Of a DNA stretch of 64,000 nt, positions 54,784 to 64,000 are shown in pieces; position 1 is the stretch's first letter; every line of letters starts with the position of its first letter. A program made the translations under genes and the position numbers. The notes beneath the pieces are model-generated. The model saw only the letters and a program-made list of their open reading frames with translations, searched no databases and was not told the DNA's origin. The stretch is from assembly GCF_019320115.1 (NCBI RefSeq), contig NC_089587.1, positions 83,739,406-83,803,405 of the forward strand. The letters run 5' to 3'. This DNA comes from Miscanthus floridulus. Lineage: Eukaryota; Streptophyta; Magnoliopsida; Poales; Poaceae.

Positions 54784-56305
54784 GATAATTATCGTGATGG
54801 AATGAAGGAAGCTCATGGTGAAAATATTCAATGGGTGAAGGCTCCTCTTGACCCACAAGTTATGTATAAAAGCACTGGACGGAAGCCTCATGGGAAGTTT
54901 GCAATAGCCGATGGTGCCATTGATAGCTCAGAGGTGCAGTTCTCCACTAATGCTCGTCCTTCTCAGTTGCACAGTTCAAATCATAGGGAAAGGGAACTAG
55001 AGCAGGAGGTTCACGATCTTAAAAGACAACGCGCGCAGGACTGCAAATCTTTTTATAATGCATTTGCCAAGTTCAATGAAGATATGGCTCAGGTTGCTTT
55101 TCTATCCACATCCTTAATACATTGCTTTCTAAGTTTATATGTACCTATGTATCCATGTATTCACAAGTATTAAATTTTTTTATTAGACAAGGATGCGGAA
55201 ATGCTCCTCCGCCTCAGATTGATTTGGCCTCATTGTTCCCTAACCCTCCACCTTCTGAGCCGGTAATACTCTAAAACTTGATTCTACTTGGAATCTGATA
55301 GTTTGCATCTCTATCTTAAAGTCTTTGAATTATTAACTTGTTTATTAGTATGCGAGGCCAGGACGTGAAAATGCTCCTTCATCTCAGATAAGTTTGCCCA
55401 GATTGTTCCCTAACTCTGCACCTACACCTCTTCAGACGGTAATATTCTTTCATGAAATTAATGTATCTGAACTAGTAGTACTTAGGAATGTTATTTGTAT
55501 CTGACAAGTTAAACACTTTTCTTATATGTATTTCAAGGGCACCATGGAGAACAATTCTGTGAACGCAACATTACATCAAATGGGTGGAAGTCGTTCATCG
55601 GAAACATGTTGGCCAACAATCTCCAACAAGAATCTATCAACAGGTAATATTTTCACCATTCAGCTTGAAACTTCGCCTAGAAAATGTGTTGAATGGATCC
55701 CTATGAACTGTCATAAACCTCTGAGACCTTTGAACACTTTTTTTCGAAGGACACTATAGATAACAGCTCATCAAATTCTATTTTACGTCAAATGACTGGG
55801 AATGCATTTGAGGATCTTACTGGACAAGCACTTCGTGACACTTATCGGCACCAGGTGATAATCTCTTATAGTTATTCTTTAGGCAATGAATTATCGATTC
55901 ATATGTGTTTTTGTATAAGAAATTGCACTGATCATTGTTTCTTTTTGAAGAATCACATGGGAAATAACTCCGGGAGTGTAGGCTTACAGAGAATGGATGG
56001 GAGTACCTTCCGATATTTTTCCCAGTAGTCTACTCATAATGTTTCTGAGCAGGTAGTAATAATAAACAACTTATTATTTTGTCAACTCACATGAGTGCAA
56101 AATTACTGATCAACATAAAAAATCTAAGGAGTTTGCACTATGGTATTTCTTTTTGAAGGAATTGATGCCTAACAGCTCAAGAAATGTGGCCTTCAACAGA
56201 ATGGGTGGAAGTTCAATTGGAAACCAAGAAACTAATGCAGCCAATGATCACAACAGCCACATGAGAGACAGGGATGCCACTGTTGACCAAGATGTCTTTT
56301 TCTGA
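54784..56305 (+). pseudogene. C1 TNPA-like gene, 3' part with duplicated exons
   Basis: Exon 54784-55092 reads WVKAPLDPQVMYKSTGRKPH, GKFAIADGAIDSSEVQ and a coiled coil (RERELEQEVHDLKRQR). Then come two related exons, 55187-55262 (NAPPPQIDLASLFPNPP) and 55349-55438 (ENAPSSQISLPRLFPNS). Four related exons follow: 55538-55643, 55750-55854, 55951-56052 and 56159-56305. These share the pattern M-x-N-N-S ... L-x-R/Q-M-G-G-S. All have proper splice borders and most are in one phase. The gene ends VDQDVFF and TGA at 56303-56305. One TAG in the third of the four exons. Apart from the C2 insertion and this stop, the 3' end is strikingly open. Confidence 0.7.
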
Positions 56306-57042
56306 TCAGATTAGGAACCCTTGATGTTAGTACTTATTTGTGGATAACTTCAGCCATTTGTACATATTTGTCATGACTATTTATTTTCTCGTAGCTCAAT
56401 ATGCTTACTGTACAAGACAACAAACATTTAATTATTCTACAAAAGAGGAGATTTGGAATCTCTATGATTATGTGGTTGTGTTCTTGGTTATGTGTCTATT
56501 CACTACCAATTAATTCTGCTTCCTATATATGGCTTTTTATTAACAAATAATAAAGATGAATCATGATGCTACTATGGCAGTGTTGTCACAGTTTGGTTTT
56601 GATAGACGTTGCTGTAATTGTATTGGCAAGAATACTGTCAGATGTCTCTTAATATCTCCATGAGACACTACAGGAAACCGGGACTTGGCCCAGTGCTCAA
56701 ATCTTTGCCGAGTGCCAAATATCGGGCACTCGGCAAAGGCCACCTTTGCCGAGTGCCGCACTCGGCGAAACTTGGCACTCGGTAAATAGGGCTTTGCCAA
56801 GTGTCTGGCACTCGGCAAAATAAGGCACTCGGCAAAGCCAAACTTTGCCCAGTGCCAGACACTGGCAAAGTTGGGCACTCGGCAAAGAGGCTCCCGGGGA
56901 TAATGGTACCCAACGCCGTCATCTTTGCCGAGTGCCTTCTGTTTGGCACTCGGCAAAATATTGGCTTTGCCGAGTGCCTTAGGCTAGCACTCGGCAAAAT
57001 ATTCACTTTGCCGAGTGCCAAACCTTGGCACTCGGCAAAATA

Positions 57043-57872
57043 ATTTTTTTTTTGTTTTTTGCCACCAACTTTTTTTCTTAGATTTGTATTTGTACCATGA
57101 ACAACATGTTCAAATTTGGCACAATTTCATTGCTGTTTGCTATATTTCTTCACTTTATTTCGTTTTCTTGCAATTTTCCGGAAAATGTAGGTTTGAACTG
57201 CAGGTGCATCGAATAATAGTTTTGATCTATTCCAAAAATGTTATTCTTGTTTGTTAGTGTCAGTTTATGCTAAATCTAGGAACTGTCTCCAAATTTCGAT
57301 CAACGTGCTCACGGGGCAACGTCGCGAACTTGCGTGCGAGTGGTTATTTAATTCTATAAAATTCAAACGAATCCCGAAAATCATGAAACTTGGCGAGATG
57401 TCGTGATATCACATGCATATATGTGATGATGTCCTGGTTTGTGAACACCATACGTGATGACGTCCTCCAAACGTTTTCAAATTTTTACCACAGCATATGC
57501 ATGTGATATCACGACATCTCGCCAAGTTTCATGATTTTCGAGATTCATTTGAATTTTATAGAATTAAATAACCACTCGCACACAAGTTCACGACGTTGCC
57601 CCATGAGCACGTTGATCGAAATTTGGAGACAGTTCCTAGATTTAGCATAAAGTGACACTAACAAACAAGAATAACATTTTTGGAATGGATCAAAACTATT
57701 ATTCGATGCACCTACAGTTCAAACCTACATTTTCCAGAAAATTGCAAGAAAACGAAATAAAGTGAAGAAATATAGCAAACAGCAATGAAATTGTGCCAAA
57801 TTTGAACATGTTGTTCATGGTACAAATACAAATCTAAGAAAAAAGTTGGTGGCAAAAAACAAAAAAAAATTA
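57043..57872. repeat. Large palindrome of C3 (arms about 400 bp)
   Basis: Centre near 57457: GCCACC at 57061-57066 mirrors GGTGGC at 57848-57853, and GAAACTTGGCGAGATGTCGT on the left is inverted on the right. Homologous to the C2 palindrome (shared GTTTGAACTGCAGGT, ATAAAATTCAAACGAA-type and GAAACTTG..GAG..GTCGTG blocks). Yet within each element the two arms resemble each other more than the other element. Confidence 0.9.
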
Positions 57873-58019
57873 TTTTGCCGAGTGCTAGCCCTAGGCACTC
57901 GGCAAAGCCAGGATAGGATTTTTTTTTTATTTTTTATTTCGCCGAGTACCAAATCGGGGGCACTCGGCAAAATACTTTCTTTGCCGAGTGCCCCGGATCT
58001 GGCACTCGGCAAAGAGGTT

Positions 58020-58440
58020 TGAAATATAAAAAAAAAACGGACACACGCACACACACCACGCACACACCACACACGCACACACACGCGCGCCGTAGCCGCC
58101 CCGCCGCCGCCGCCGGCTCCCCGCGCGCCCGCCCCGCCGGCTCCCCGGCCCGCGCGCCTCGGCCCCGCGCCCGCGCGCCTCCGGCCCCGCGCCCGCCGAG
58201 CCCGCGCGCCACCAGCCCCGCGCCCGCCGAGCCCGCGCGCCTCCGGCCCCGCGCCCACCGTGCCCGCGCGCCCGCAGTAGGAAGGAGGAGGAGGTAGGAG
58301 GAAGAGGAGGAAGGAAAGGAGGAAGGAGAAGAAGGGGAGGAGGAAGAAGAAGAAAGAGAAGGGAGGAGAGAAGGAGAAGGGGAGAAGAGGAGAAGAGGAG
58401 AAGAGAGGAGAAGAAAGGTGCCGCCTCGGTTCGTCGACCC
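58020..58440. promoter_or_regulatory. CA-repeat, GC-rich and purine-rich block of C3
   Basis: A short ACAC run (58040-58085), then a C/G-rich CpG-dense tract (58086-58275), then a G/A tract (58277-58418). The same order and place as in C2. Probable promoter-proximal control region, by comparison with maize Spm. Long open frames on either strand here are compositional. Confidence 0.5.
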
Positions 58441-59081
58441 TCACGCCGTAGCGGTCGTCCCCATTGTCGTCGCCGACCCTCGGTCTTCGCATTCTCGCTG
58501 GCAAGGTATGCCCTAATGTTAGTATTAGTTAGTAAGTAGTAGTGTTAGTAGTAGTAGTTAATTAGTAGTGTTAGTATTAGTTAGTAAGTCGTAGTGACAG
58601 TAGTAGTTGTAGTTGTTGTTCATAGTTTTAGTGTTAGTAGTAGTTATTGTTGTATGTATGTGGTTGATGGCCTTCGTGCCTATGTTTGGTATACATGTGG
58701 TTGTTGGCCTTCGTGCCAATGTTTTCTATAGGTTTTGGGAACCTCTCCGTGTAGGGGAGGTGCTGCCGAAATTTTCAATGGAGTCTAACCATTTGCCTTT
58801 TCTTTGTAGGACGAGGACCGTTGGGAGGCACTCGGCGACCCCGATCGTCTTCGTCGGCGTTGCGGTTCTGCCTGCACCGCGTTGCCTCGCCACTGCAGCG
58901 ACTCGCCACCGCCCCACTAGCCTGACCTCACTGACACCCTAGGTATAACCCATCTTCCATACTTGTATCTCGTGTAACCCCAGTTAGGCGTCTCCCGTCC
59001 AAAAGAGATACAGTCGTTGGTATGTAGATCTTTGCATACCAAATTCCGTACCTGTTTCGGATTGTCCACGTTTTTTGGACA

Positions 59082-59284
59082 GCCCGCGGATGCGTAGATG
59101 GGTTGGTTTCCGTGGCCCGCTCCTGTCCGAGACAGAGTTTCGGCACCACCTCCTCGTTGTTCTCCTGATACACAATCTCCTTGCCAGGACATGTATCGGG
59201 AGAACAGCAGGGAGGTGCTGCCGAAATTCTGTCTTGGATAGGAGCGGACCATGGAAGCCAACCTCATTTATGCATCCTCGGGTG
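59082..59284. repeat. Hairpin of about 203 bp upstream of the C3 TNP2 gene
   Basis: Arms of about 95 nt with a loop of about 15 nt. Left arm landmarks GGATGCGTAGATGGGTTGG, GCTCCTGTCCGAGACAGAG and GTTCTCCTGATACA. Right arm inverse landmarks TGTATCGGGAGAACA, TTCTGTCTTGGATAGGAGC and CCAACCTCATTTATGCATCC. Similarity is about 85 percent by eye. The right arm contains GGGAGGTGCTGCCGAAATT, part of the conserved motif at 53399 and 58760. It has the size and shape of a plant small-RNA precursor or a miniature inverted-repeat element. Confidence 0.75.
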
Positions 59285-59401
59285 GGATTAGGACCTATCC
59301 TTCACCTATTAGATGTATATTAGGAACGCCTTGTGGATTTACCTGCAGTTTTTATTACTCGCTTACATATGCATGTGCCAGAGGATGGATAACCTGAGTG
59401 G

Positions 59402-60585
59402 ATGTACACGGGCCACGCAAGTATGACCCCAGAATGGATGACCAAGACCAATGCTTTCCTGGAGCATGCATTTGGCGAGGCTGCTAAAGGGTTAGCTCGG
59501 ATGCCGTGTCCGTGCAGCAGATGTGGCAACAAGAAAAGAAAAATTAAGAGGCTCGTGGGGGTCACTATCGTCTATCTATCCAACCCCCTTGTCTCTTGCT
59601 TTTTTAGGGAATTTCTGAATACATACTGGACAAGAAATAGGGATCCTTCCCTTCAAGAACAAGATAGTCTTCTCAAAGGTGGTGTGCCCGATTTCATTTC
59701 ATGGTTCGAAAAGAAGGTACCATCCAATTTACATCGTTCCATCTGTGACATCCCACTTTGCTCCTACGAGCGAGTAATGATCTATCCGCCCTCACCTTAC
59801 AGGCACGCACGGATGCGGAAATGGATGTAGAGTTGAAACAGGTCGTCAAAGGCTTCCCCTATAGGGTCAAGTCATTCACCGTATATGATGTGAATGGCTA
59901 TCGCTTCCACACAAGAAGCCACGAGCTCAGTCGGCCCAATCGAAAAACCACGAATACTGGAGTTCGTACGCCCGGCACCGATGACCGTGACTACTATGGC
60001 ATAGTCAAAGAAATATACGAGCTCAACTTTGAGCTTCGCGGAGGTCATAAGCCAGTCATATTCAAATGCCATTGGTTCGATCCCAATGTCACGAGAAGAG
60101 CCCCTTAGATTGGACAAGTTGAAATTCGACAAGATTCCCTCTATCAAGGAGACGATGTCTATATTGTGGCTCAACGGGCCACGCAAGTTTATTATCTTCC
60201 ATGGGTGTGCCAAAAAAATCCCACTCTTGAGGGTTGGTACCTTGCGCAGTTGGTATCACCGCATGGCAAAGTGCCTGTCCCAAACGATGAGGATTACAAC
60301 TTTGACCCAAACACATATACAGGGGAGTTCTATCAACCCGAGGGGCTAGATGGCATGTTTCACATAGACATGTTTTCGCTGATGGGCATGGAAGTAGACA
60401 ATGACATTGATGAGGACGATGGAGAAGAGGTGCAAAATGCCAAAGACTTAGCACTGCTTGAGCGATTATGGTTTGGCGTTGCCATTGATGACAACGATGG
60501 AGATGAGGTGGAAATGTTAGACAATATTGCTAGTGATGACGACACTTATGATCCGGCCGCTGTCGATCCTAAAGATTATTTCTAA
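59402..60585 (+). pseudogene. Collapsed TNP2-like transposase gene of C3
   Basis: Exon 1 (59402-59716) begins MYTGHASMTPEWMTKTNAFL and shows the transposase-associated domain (PF13963): FLEHAFGEAAKG, then CPCSRCGNKKRK. It then jumps to the C-terminal part NTYWTRNRDPSLQEQ and PDFISWFEKK. An 86-bp intron follows. Exon 2 (59803-60585) carries the DUF4216 region (PF13952): YYGIVKEIYELNF, KPVIFKCHWFDP. It then reads QVYYLPW, SPHGKVPVPNDEDYN and an acidic end DDDTYDPAAVDPKDYF. The whole DDE catalytic core (PF02992) is missing, so about 365 codons remain of roughly a thousand. One TAG at 60106-60108. An upstream start is possible, as the W before MYTG is usually coding. Confidence 0.85.
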
Positions 60586-60701
60586 TTCATGTAATACTAT
60601 ATTATTATTATTTTCTAGTTATGTTTCGTTCATTTTGCATCCTATATTTATCTATATTGTGCTAACTGGTTTACTCTTTGTATTTGCAGGCACTCGACAA
60701 A

Positions 60702-62929
60702 ATGCCGGGCGGAAGGCGGACCCGGACCTGCAACTCGCTCTACGCGAGGACGACTCAGGAGGTGGAGGCGGAGGCGTCGGTGAGGAGCCGTCCGGCCCGC
60801 CGCCCCCACGGCCGTCCGAGGAGGGCGGTGCAGTCGTCTGCCGTCCCCCCACCTGAGGAGGACCGGACGACGACCACTGATGACGAGGACCAGTAGCTGG
60901 CCCCTAGACAGGAGGGGGTGACACTTCCTCTAGGGGGGTGGCGGGGGGTGACACTTCCTCTAGGGGGGTGGCGGGGGGTTCCACTTCGAGCACCTCATCG
61001 GCACCGTACTTGCGCGGGTCCTCGCAGCTCCCGACGCGGCCGATCCTGTTTTAGAGGAGGCCGGTGATTCGTCCCAAGGGCGACAAGTAAGTATCCGTTC
61101 ATTTTGCATCTCTTCTTGTTCATATGCTGAAAACCGAACTGCGGACTAATAATTCTTCTTACTGACTCCTGTAGGAACTAGGAACTTGTGTCCGGGGGCG
61201 ATCATCGGCAGTGCAATGGGATCCTCGGCGGCCTGATCCACCTGCACTACCCTGGTTTGGTCACCCACACCCAGGTTGAGTCGCCTCCCTGGATGTGGGA
61301 CCACTTCAACTTCGCCATGGACGCCGTGTACGGCACCGTATAGGAGCGGATTAGGCGTGAGTTCTAGGTGAGTCTACATCACACTACATTGCTCAATACT
61401 ATGAAATCATTAGACGTTCTTGAAATAATGAAAGGACACATGATGTCTGTATGTAGGACTTCTTCATGTTGGAGGAGGGGCATGACCCCGCCTGGGTGAC
61501 GAAGGTGCAGGACAGGGCATGCAGGGGCCGAGTCATGGACCTGTACTACGAGGCGAGGCTACAGTGCCACATCAACCACTCGTGCGATGTCCTTGGTCGG
61601 TACCCGGGGAAGAGCGAGTCTAGGACCATGACACTCACCAGGGAGCAGTACCTCGCAGTAAGTTATAAAACATTGTTACTGACTCATTCCATGAAGAATA
61701 GGTAGCCTTCATTTTATATTCTAACATTTCTAATACAATACTTGATGGCATGCAGATGTGTCCTTCTTGGTGCACCAGGCACAGAGACTGTTGGGCGGCC
61801 ATCATGGACAAGTGGGTCTCCGATGAGTGGAGGGAGAGGCACGCCCTCCGTCGGGAGTGCCGCCTATAGATGGGTGGGCCGACGCACCACCAAGGCAACC
61901 GGCCCCTCAGTTCATACGCCCAGGCCTAGGTACACGCTATGCACTTATTTATTTATTTGTTCTAACGCTCAATTCTCATTACTTCTAATCGTCTTTGTGT
62001 TTTCCTCGCAGTCCTAGTCGCATGATGGCTAGGAATGCAACGAGTTCATGGCGTACGCCATGGCACACAAGGGCAAGGCGACAGCCCCAGACACCGTCTA
62101 CAACCCGAAGGACGGGCCCGAGGCGTACAGCAACACGAGCGTCCACAGCAAGCTCACCGACTACGCCTCGTCGGCCCACGAGCGACATGGGGAGGACTTC
62201 GACCCCGCCACCCAGCCCCTTGATACTGACCTCGTGATGAGGCTCGGAGGAGGGAAGCAGCACGGCCGGTACTGGATGGCCTCCAACATGGTCGACTCGA
62301 CCTCTGTGCCCAACCTCGTCCAGATCCAAGCACAGAGCACGAGCTCCTCCATCCCCATTCGACCTCGGCAGGCGAGCACACTGCAGCAGATGGTGGCACT
62401 CCAGGTTAGTTCTATTTCATTCACCGTTCATTACTTTTACACATTTACCTTGCATTTGCATTGTTTAAACATTGGTGATTGAATATTGCAGGCCACTATG
62501 GAGAGGATGGAGGTCGAGAGGGAGGCCGAGAGGGTCGAGAGGGAGAGGGAGAGGGCCTAGAGGGAGGCCGAGAGGGCCGAGTGGGAGGTCCTGAGGGTCC
62601 AGAGGGCGGCCGAGGCGCAGAGGATGCAGGACATGTTCTCATTCATGTCGAGCCTCGGCACCACTCTCCCAGGTGTGGTGGTGCCCCAGTCACTGCTCGC
62701 TCCAGTTGTGCCTCCTACTCCTTTAGCTCTAGGCATTCCAGTGAGTATATATATATGGTTGATCAAGTCCTTTAGCTTGTGTAGATACAAATGAATTCAA
62801 TTCTCCTTTGTGCAACAGTCGTCGGGTTCGAACCCGACTCCTTCGCCTCAGCACACACACCCCGGCTGGACAGGTCCACCACCGCACGGAGGTGCCCCTT
62901 CAGGCTCCCATTGGGATCAGTGGCAGTAG
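60702..62929 (+). pseudogene. TNPA-like gene of C3 (seven exons)
   Basis: Exons: 60702-61086, 61175-61367, 61457-61657, 61756-61929, 62012-62404, 62492-62740, 62819-62929. The order and sizes match the C2 gene exon for exon. Start MPGGRRTRTCNSLY. Exon 3 has DLYYEARLQCHINH, exon 4 WCTRHRDCWAAIMDKW. Exon 5 has DLVMRLGGGKQHGRYW and DSTSVPNLVQIQAQS. Exon 6 is a coiled coil rich in ER repeats. The end is P/H/G-rich (HPGWTGPPPHGG). TAG stops occur in exons 1, 2, 4, 5 and 6. A 29-bp tandem duplication lies at 60922-60981 in exon 1. Same proposed role as in C2. Confidence 0.8.
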
Positions 62930-63221
62930 GTGGTGCCCCTTCATGTTTCTTTGACTTTTCTTGATCTAGGACTTGTGTTGGATGAAGACTTCTTAGATGT
63001 TGTCATGGATTTGCACATTGGATGTGCGTGTGATGGATTATGCAGGAGGGTGTGCTTGTGATGGATGTTGGATGTGCTTGTGATGTATGGATGTATGTGA
63101 TGGATTATGTATGCGTTTTGTGTGATGCTAAATGCCTGTGTGCTGTCTCATGTATTATATATGAGTTTTGCATGTTTGCTTTCGAAGGAAAGCAACAAAC
63201 AAAAAAAAATTGCAAATTTCC
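62930..63221. other. 3' region of the C3 gene
   Basis: Contains near-repeats of GATGGATTATG and GGATGTGCTTGTGATG, similar to 53640-53730 after the C2 gene. Ends where the right sub-terminal repeats begin. No gene. Confidence 0.5.
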
Positions 63222-63735
63222 CAGCTTTGCCGAGTGCCAACACTGGCAAAGAAGTCTTTGCCGAGTGCCAGGGGTGTGGCACTCGGCAAAGATGGAAAAA
63301 AATGCTGCAAAAACAGCCACTTCCCCAGTTTTGCCGAGTGCCACAGCCTGGCACTCGGCAAAGAGGTCAATTTTGCCGAGTGGCAGATGGTACCACTCGA
63401 CAAAGACTATTTTTAAAAAGATTTTTTTTAAAAAAAAATTGTTTCTTTGCCGAGTGCTGAGCCCTGGCTCTCGGCAAAAATTCAAATTTTGCCGAGTGCC
63501 AGTCCCTAGGCACTCGGCAAAGCCGGCGTCAAATGTTGACGGCAGTTATATTTTTGCCGAGTGCGGGCTTGGCACTCGGCAAAGACTTTGCCGAGTGTCG
63601 ATTTTTGGCACTCGGCAAAGAAATTTTTGCCGATAAAATCTTTGCCGAGAGACCTTTGCCGAGTGCGGCACTCGGCAAAGCCTTTGCCGAGTGCTTGGCT
63701 GGCTTTGCCGAGTGCCCCCAGCACTCAGCAAAGAG
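63222..63735. repeat. Right sub-terminal repeats of C3
   Basis: About ten inverted pairs of TTTGCCGAGTGCC and GGCACTCGGCAAA, with non-repeat spacers rather than the regular 60-bp units of C2. They continue almost to the right terminus at 63751. Confidence 0.9.
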
Positions 63736-63751
63736 GGCGTCTGCAGTTGTG

Positions 63752-64000
63752 AGAGTGGGCACTTTCAGGGATCACATAAGCTGTTGGAAAAGAGAATAGT
63801 TTTACCCGATAGTGTTGTCATGCATACATTCTCGCCAACACCAGGATCGACTAATCTGACACAATGTTTCTCCAACAGTGATAGCTGTTAGGAAAAGTCA
63901 GTGTTGATAGTGCTATCGGAGTTTGATCTCTATCCCTGACATAGCAGCCCCGACAGGGTTTCCCCGACAGCTGGCTATCAAGGAACCATAGCCCCGACAA
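63752..64000. repeat. C1 sequence with CCCCGACAG motifs
   Basis: After the C3 target duplication, ordinary A/T-balanced sequence leads into repeated CCCTGACATAGC, CCCCGACAGGG, CCCCGACAGC and CCCCGACAA. Such motifs mark the ends of a different CACTA family (expected terminus CACTGTCGGGG). The terminus itself is outside the window. Confidence 0.5.

Larger units (their letters stand above)
56666..63751 (+). mobile_element. C3: CACTA transposon (7086 bp)
   Basis: Left end CACTACAGGAAACCGGGAC, right end GTCTGCAGTTGTG, imperfect inverted repeats. Both flanks are AGA (56663-56665 and 63752-63754). Inside: sub-terminal TTTGCCGAGTGCC pairs (56700-57030, 57875-58015, 63222-63735), palindrome, GC/purine block, a long hairpin, a collapsed TNP2 gene and a TNPA-like gene, both on the plus strand. 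Without the TNP2 catalytic core it cannot move alone. Confidence 0.93.
46136..64000 (+). mobile_element. C1: old CACTA transposon, right end beyond window
   Basis: Evidence is a TNPA-like gene split by C2 (46160-46545 and 54784-56305), and at the right window edge an array of CCCCGACAG/CCCTGACA motifs (63900-64000) of the type found at ends of another grass CACTA family. The left end is not identified; the position given is where the coding signal begins. C2 and C3 are both inserted in it. Its own terminal CACTA sequence would lie just past 64000. Confidence 0.45.

Noticed and set aside
57815..58504. 229-codon minus-strand open frame
   Set aside because: Low-complexity Pro/Arg/Gly/Ala and Ser/Phe/Leu from the GC and purine tracts and palindrome of C3.

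Overview
The window is a stretch of plant nuclear DNA made almost entirely of transposable elements. The organism is most likely a grass (Poaceae), perhaps a large-genome panicoid. The evidence is the two CACTA (En/Spm-type) transposons whose ends carry dozens of TTTGCCGAGTGCC sub-terminal repeats, the Tat-lineage Ty3/gypsy elements with an antisense PF04195-type gene, long gypsy LTRs, and plant-style introns (GT..AG, T-rich acceptors). I see no intact ordinary host gene, no tRNA or rRNA gene and nothing prokaryotic.

Layout. 1-6541: E1, a minus-strand gypsy element cut by the window edge. It keeps gag, protease and a scrap of reverse transcriptase (RT), one LTR at 4971-6541, and an antisense coiled-coil gene. 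6542-9887 and 38179-46135: an older mosaic background called H here, with a duplicated unrecognised gene ending in an acidic tail and an F-box-like pseudogene. 9888-38178: E2, a plus-strand gypsy element that splits the H gene and has itself been hit repeatedly. Inside it lie a 3.6 kb solo LTR (10813-14449), a 1.7 kb solo LTR of the E1 family (16552-18298) and E3 (from 20679). The LTR of E3 was in turn split by E4 (20930-32426), the most complete retroelement in the window. A tandem TRIM-like mini-retrotransposon lies at 37295-37975. 40697-43838: E5, an LTR with an Asp-tRNA-like primer site, carrying another nested LTR-like block.

46136-64000: stacked CACTA transposons. C1 is an old element whose TNPA-like gene (PF03004-type domain, then tandemly duplicated small exons) is split by C2 (46636-54500, 3-bp target duplication CCT). 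C3 (56666-63751, target duplication AGA) lies just downstream. C2 and C3 share one architecture: terminal inverted repeats, sub-terminal TTTGCCGAGTGCC pairs, a palindrome of about 0.8-0.9 kb, a GC-rich then purine-rich block, and a seven-exon TNPA-like gene. C2 has lost the TNP2 transposase and carries an antisense fragment of the replication-helicase gene MCM7. C3 keeps only the two ends of its TNP2 gene.

How the parts work together. The target-site duplications give a relative order: E4 is younger than E3, E3 and both solo LTRs are younger than E2, and E2 is younger than H. C2 is younger than C1. No retroelement here looks autonomous: E1 and E2 lack most of pol, E4 has a full pol but a shortened gag and many stops. 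Many premature stops fit C-to-T change at CAG and CGA codons, as expected of heavily methylated DNA. The most unusual signals are the palindrome conserved in two diverged CACTA elements, the MCM7 capture, the repeated exons of the C1 gene, a hairpin of about 200 bp upstream of the C3 TNP2 gene, and the repeated survival of the antisense gene where pol has been lost.
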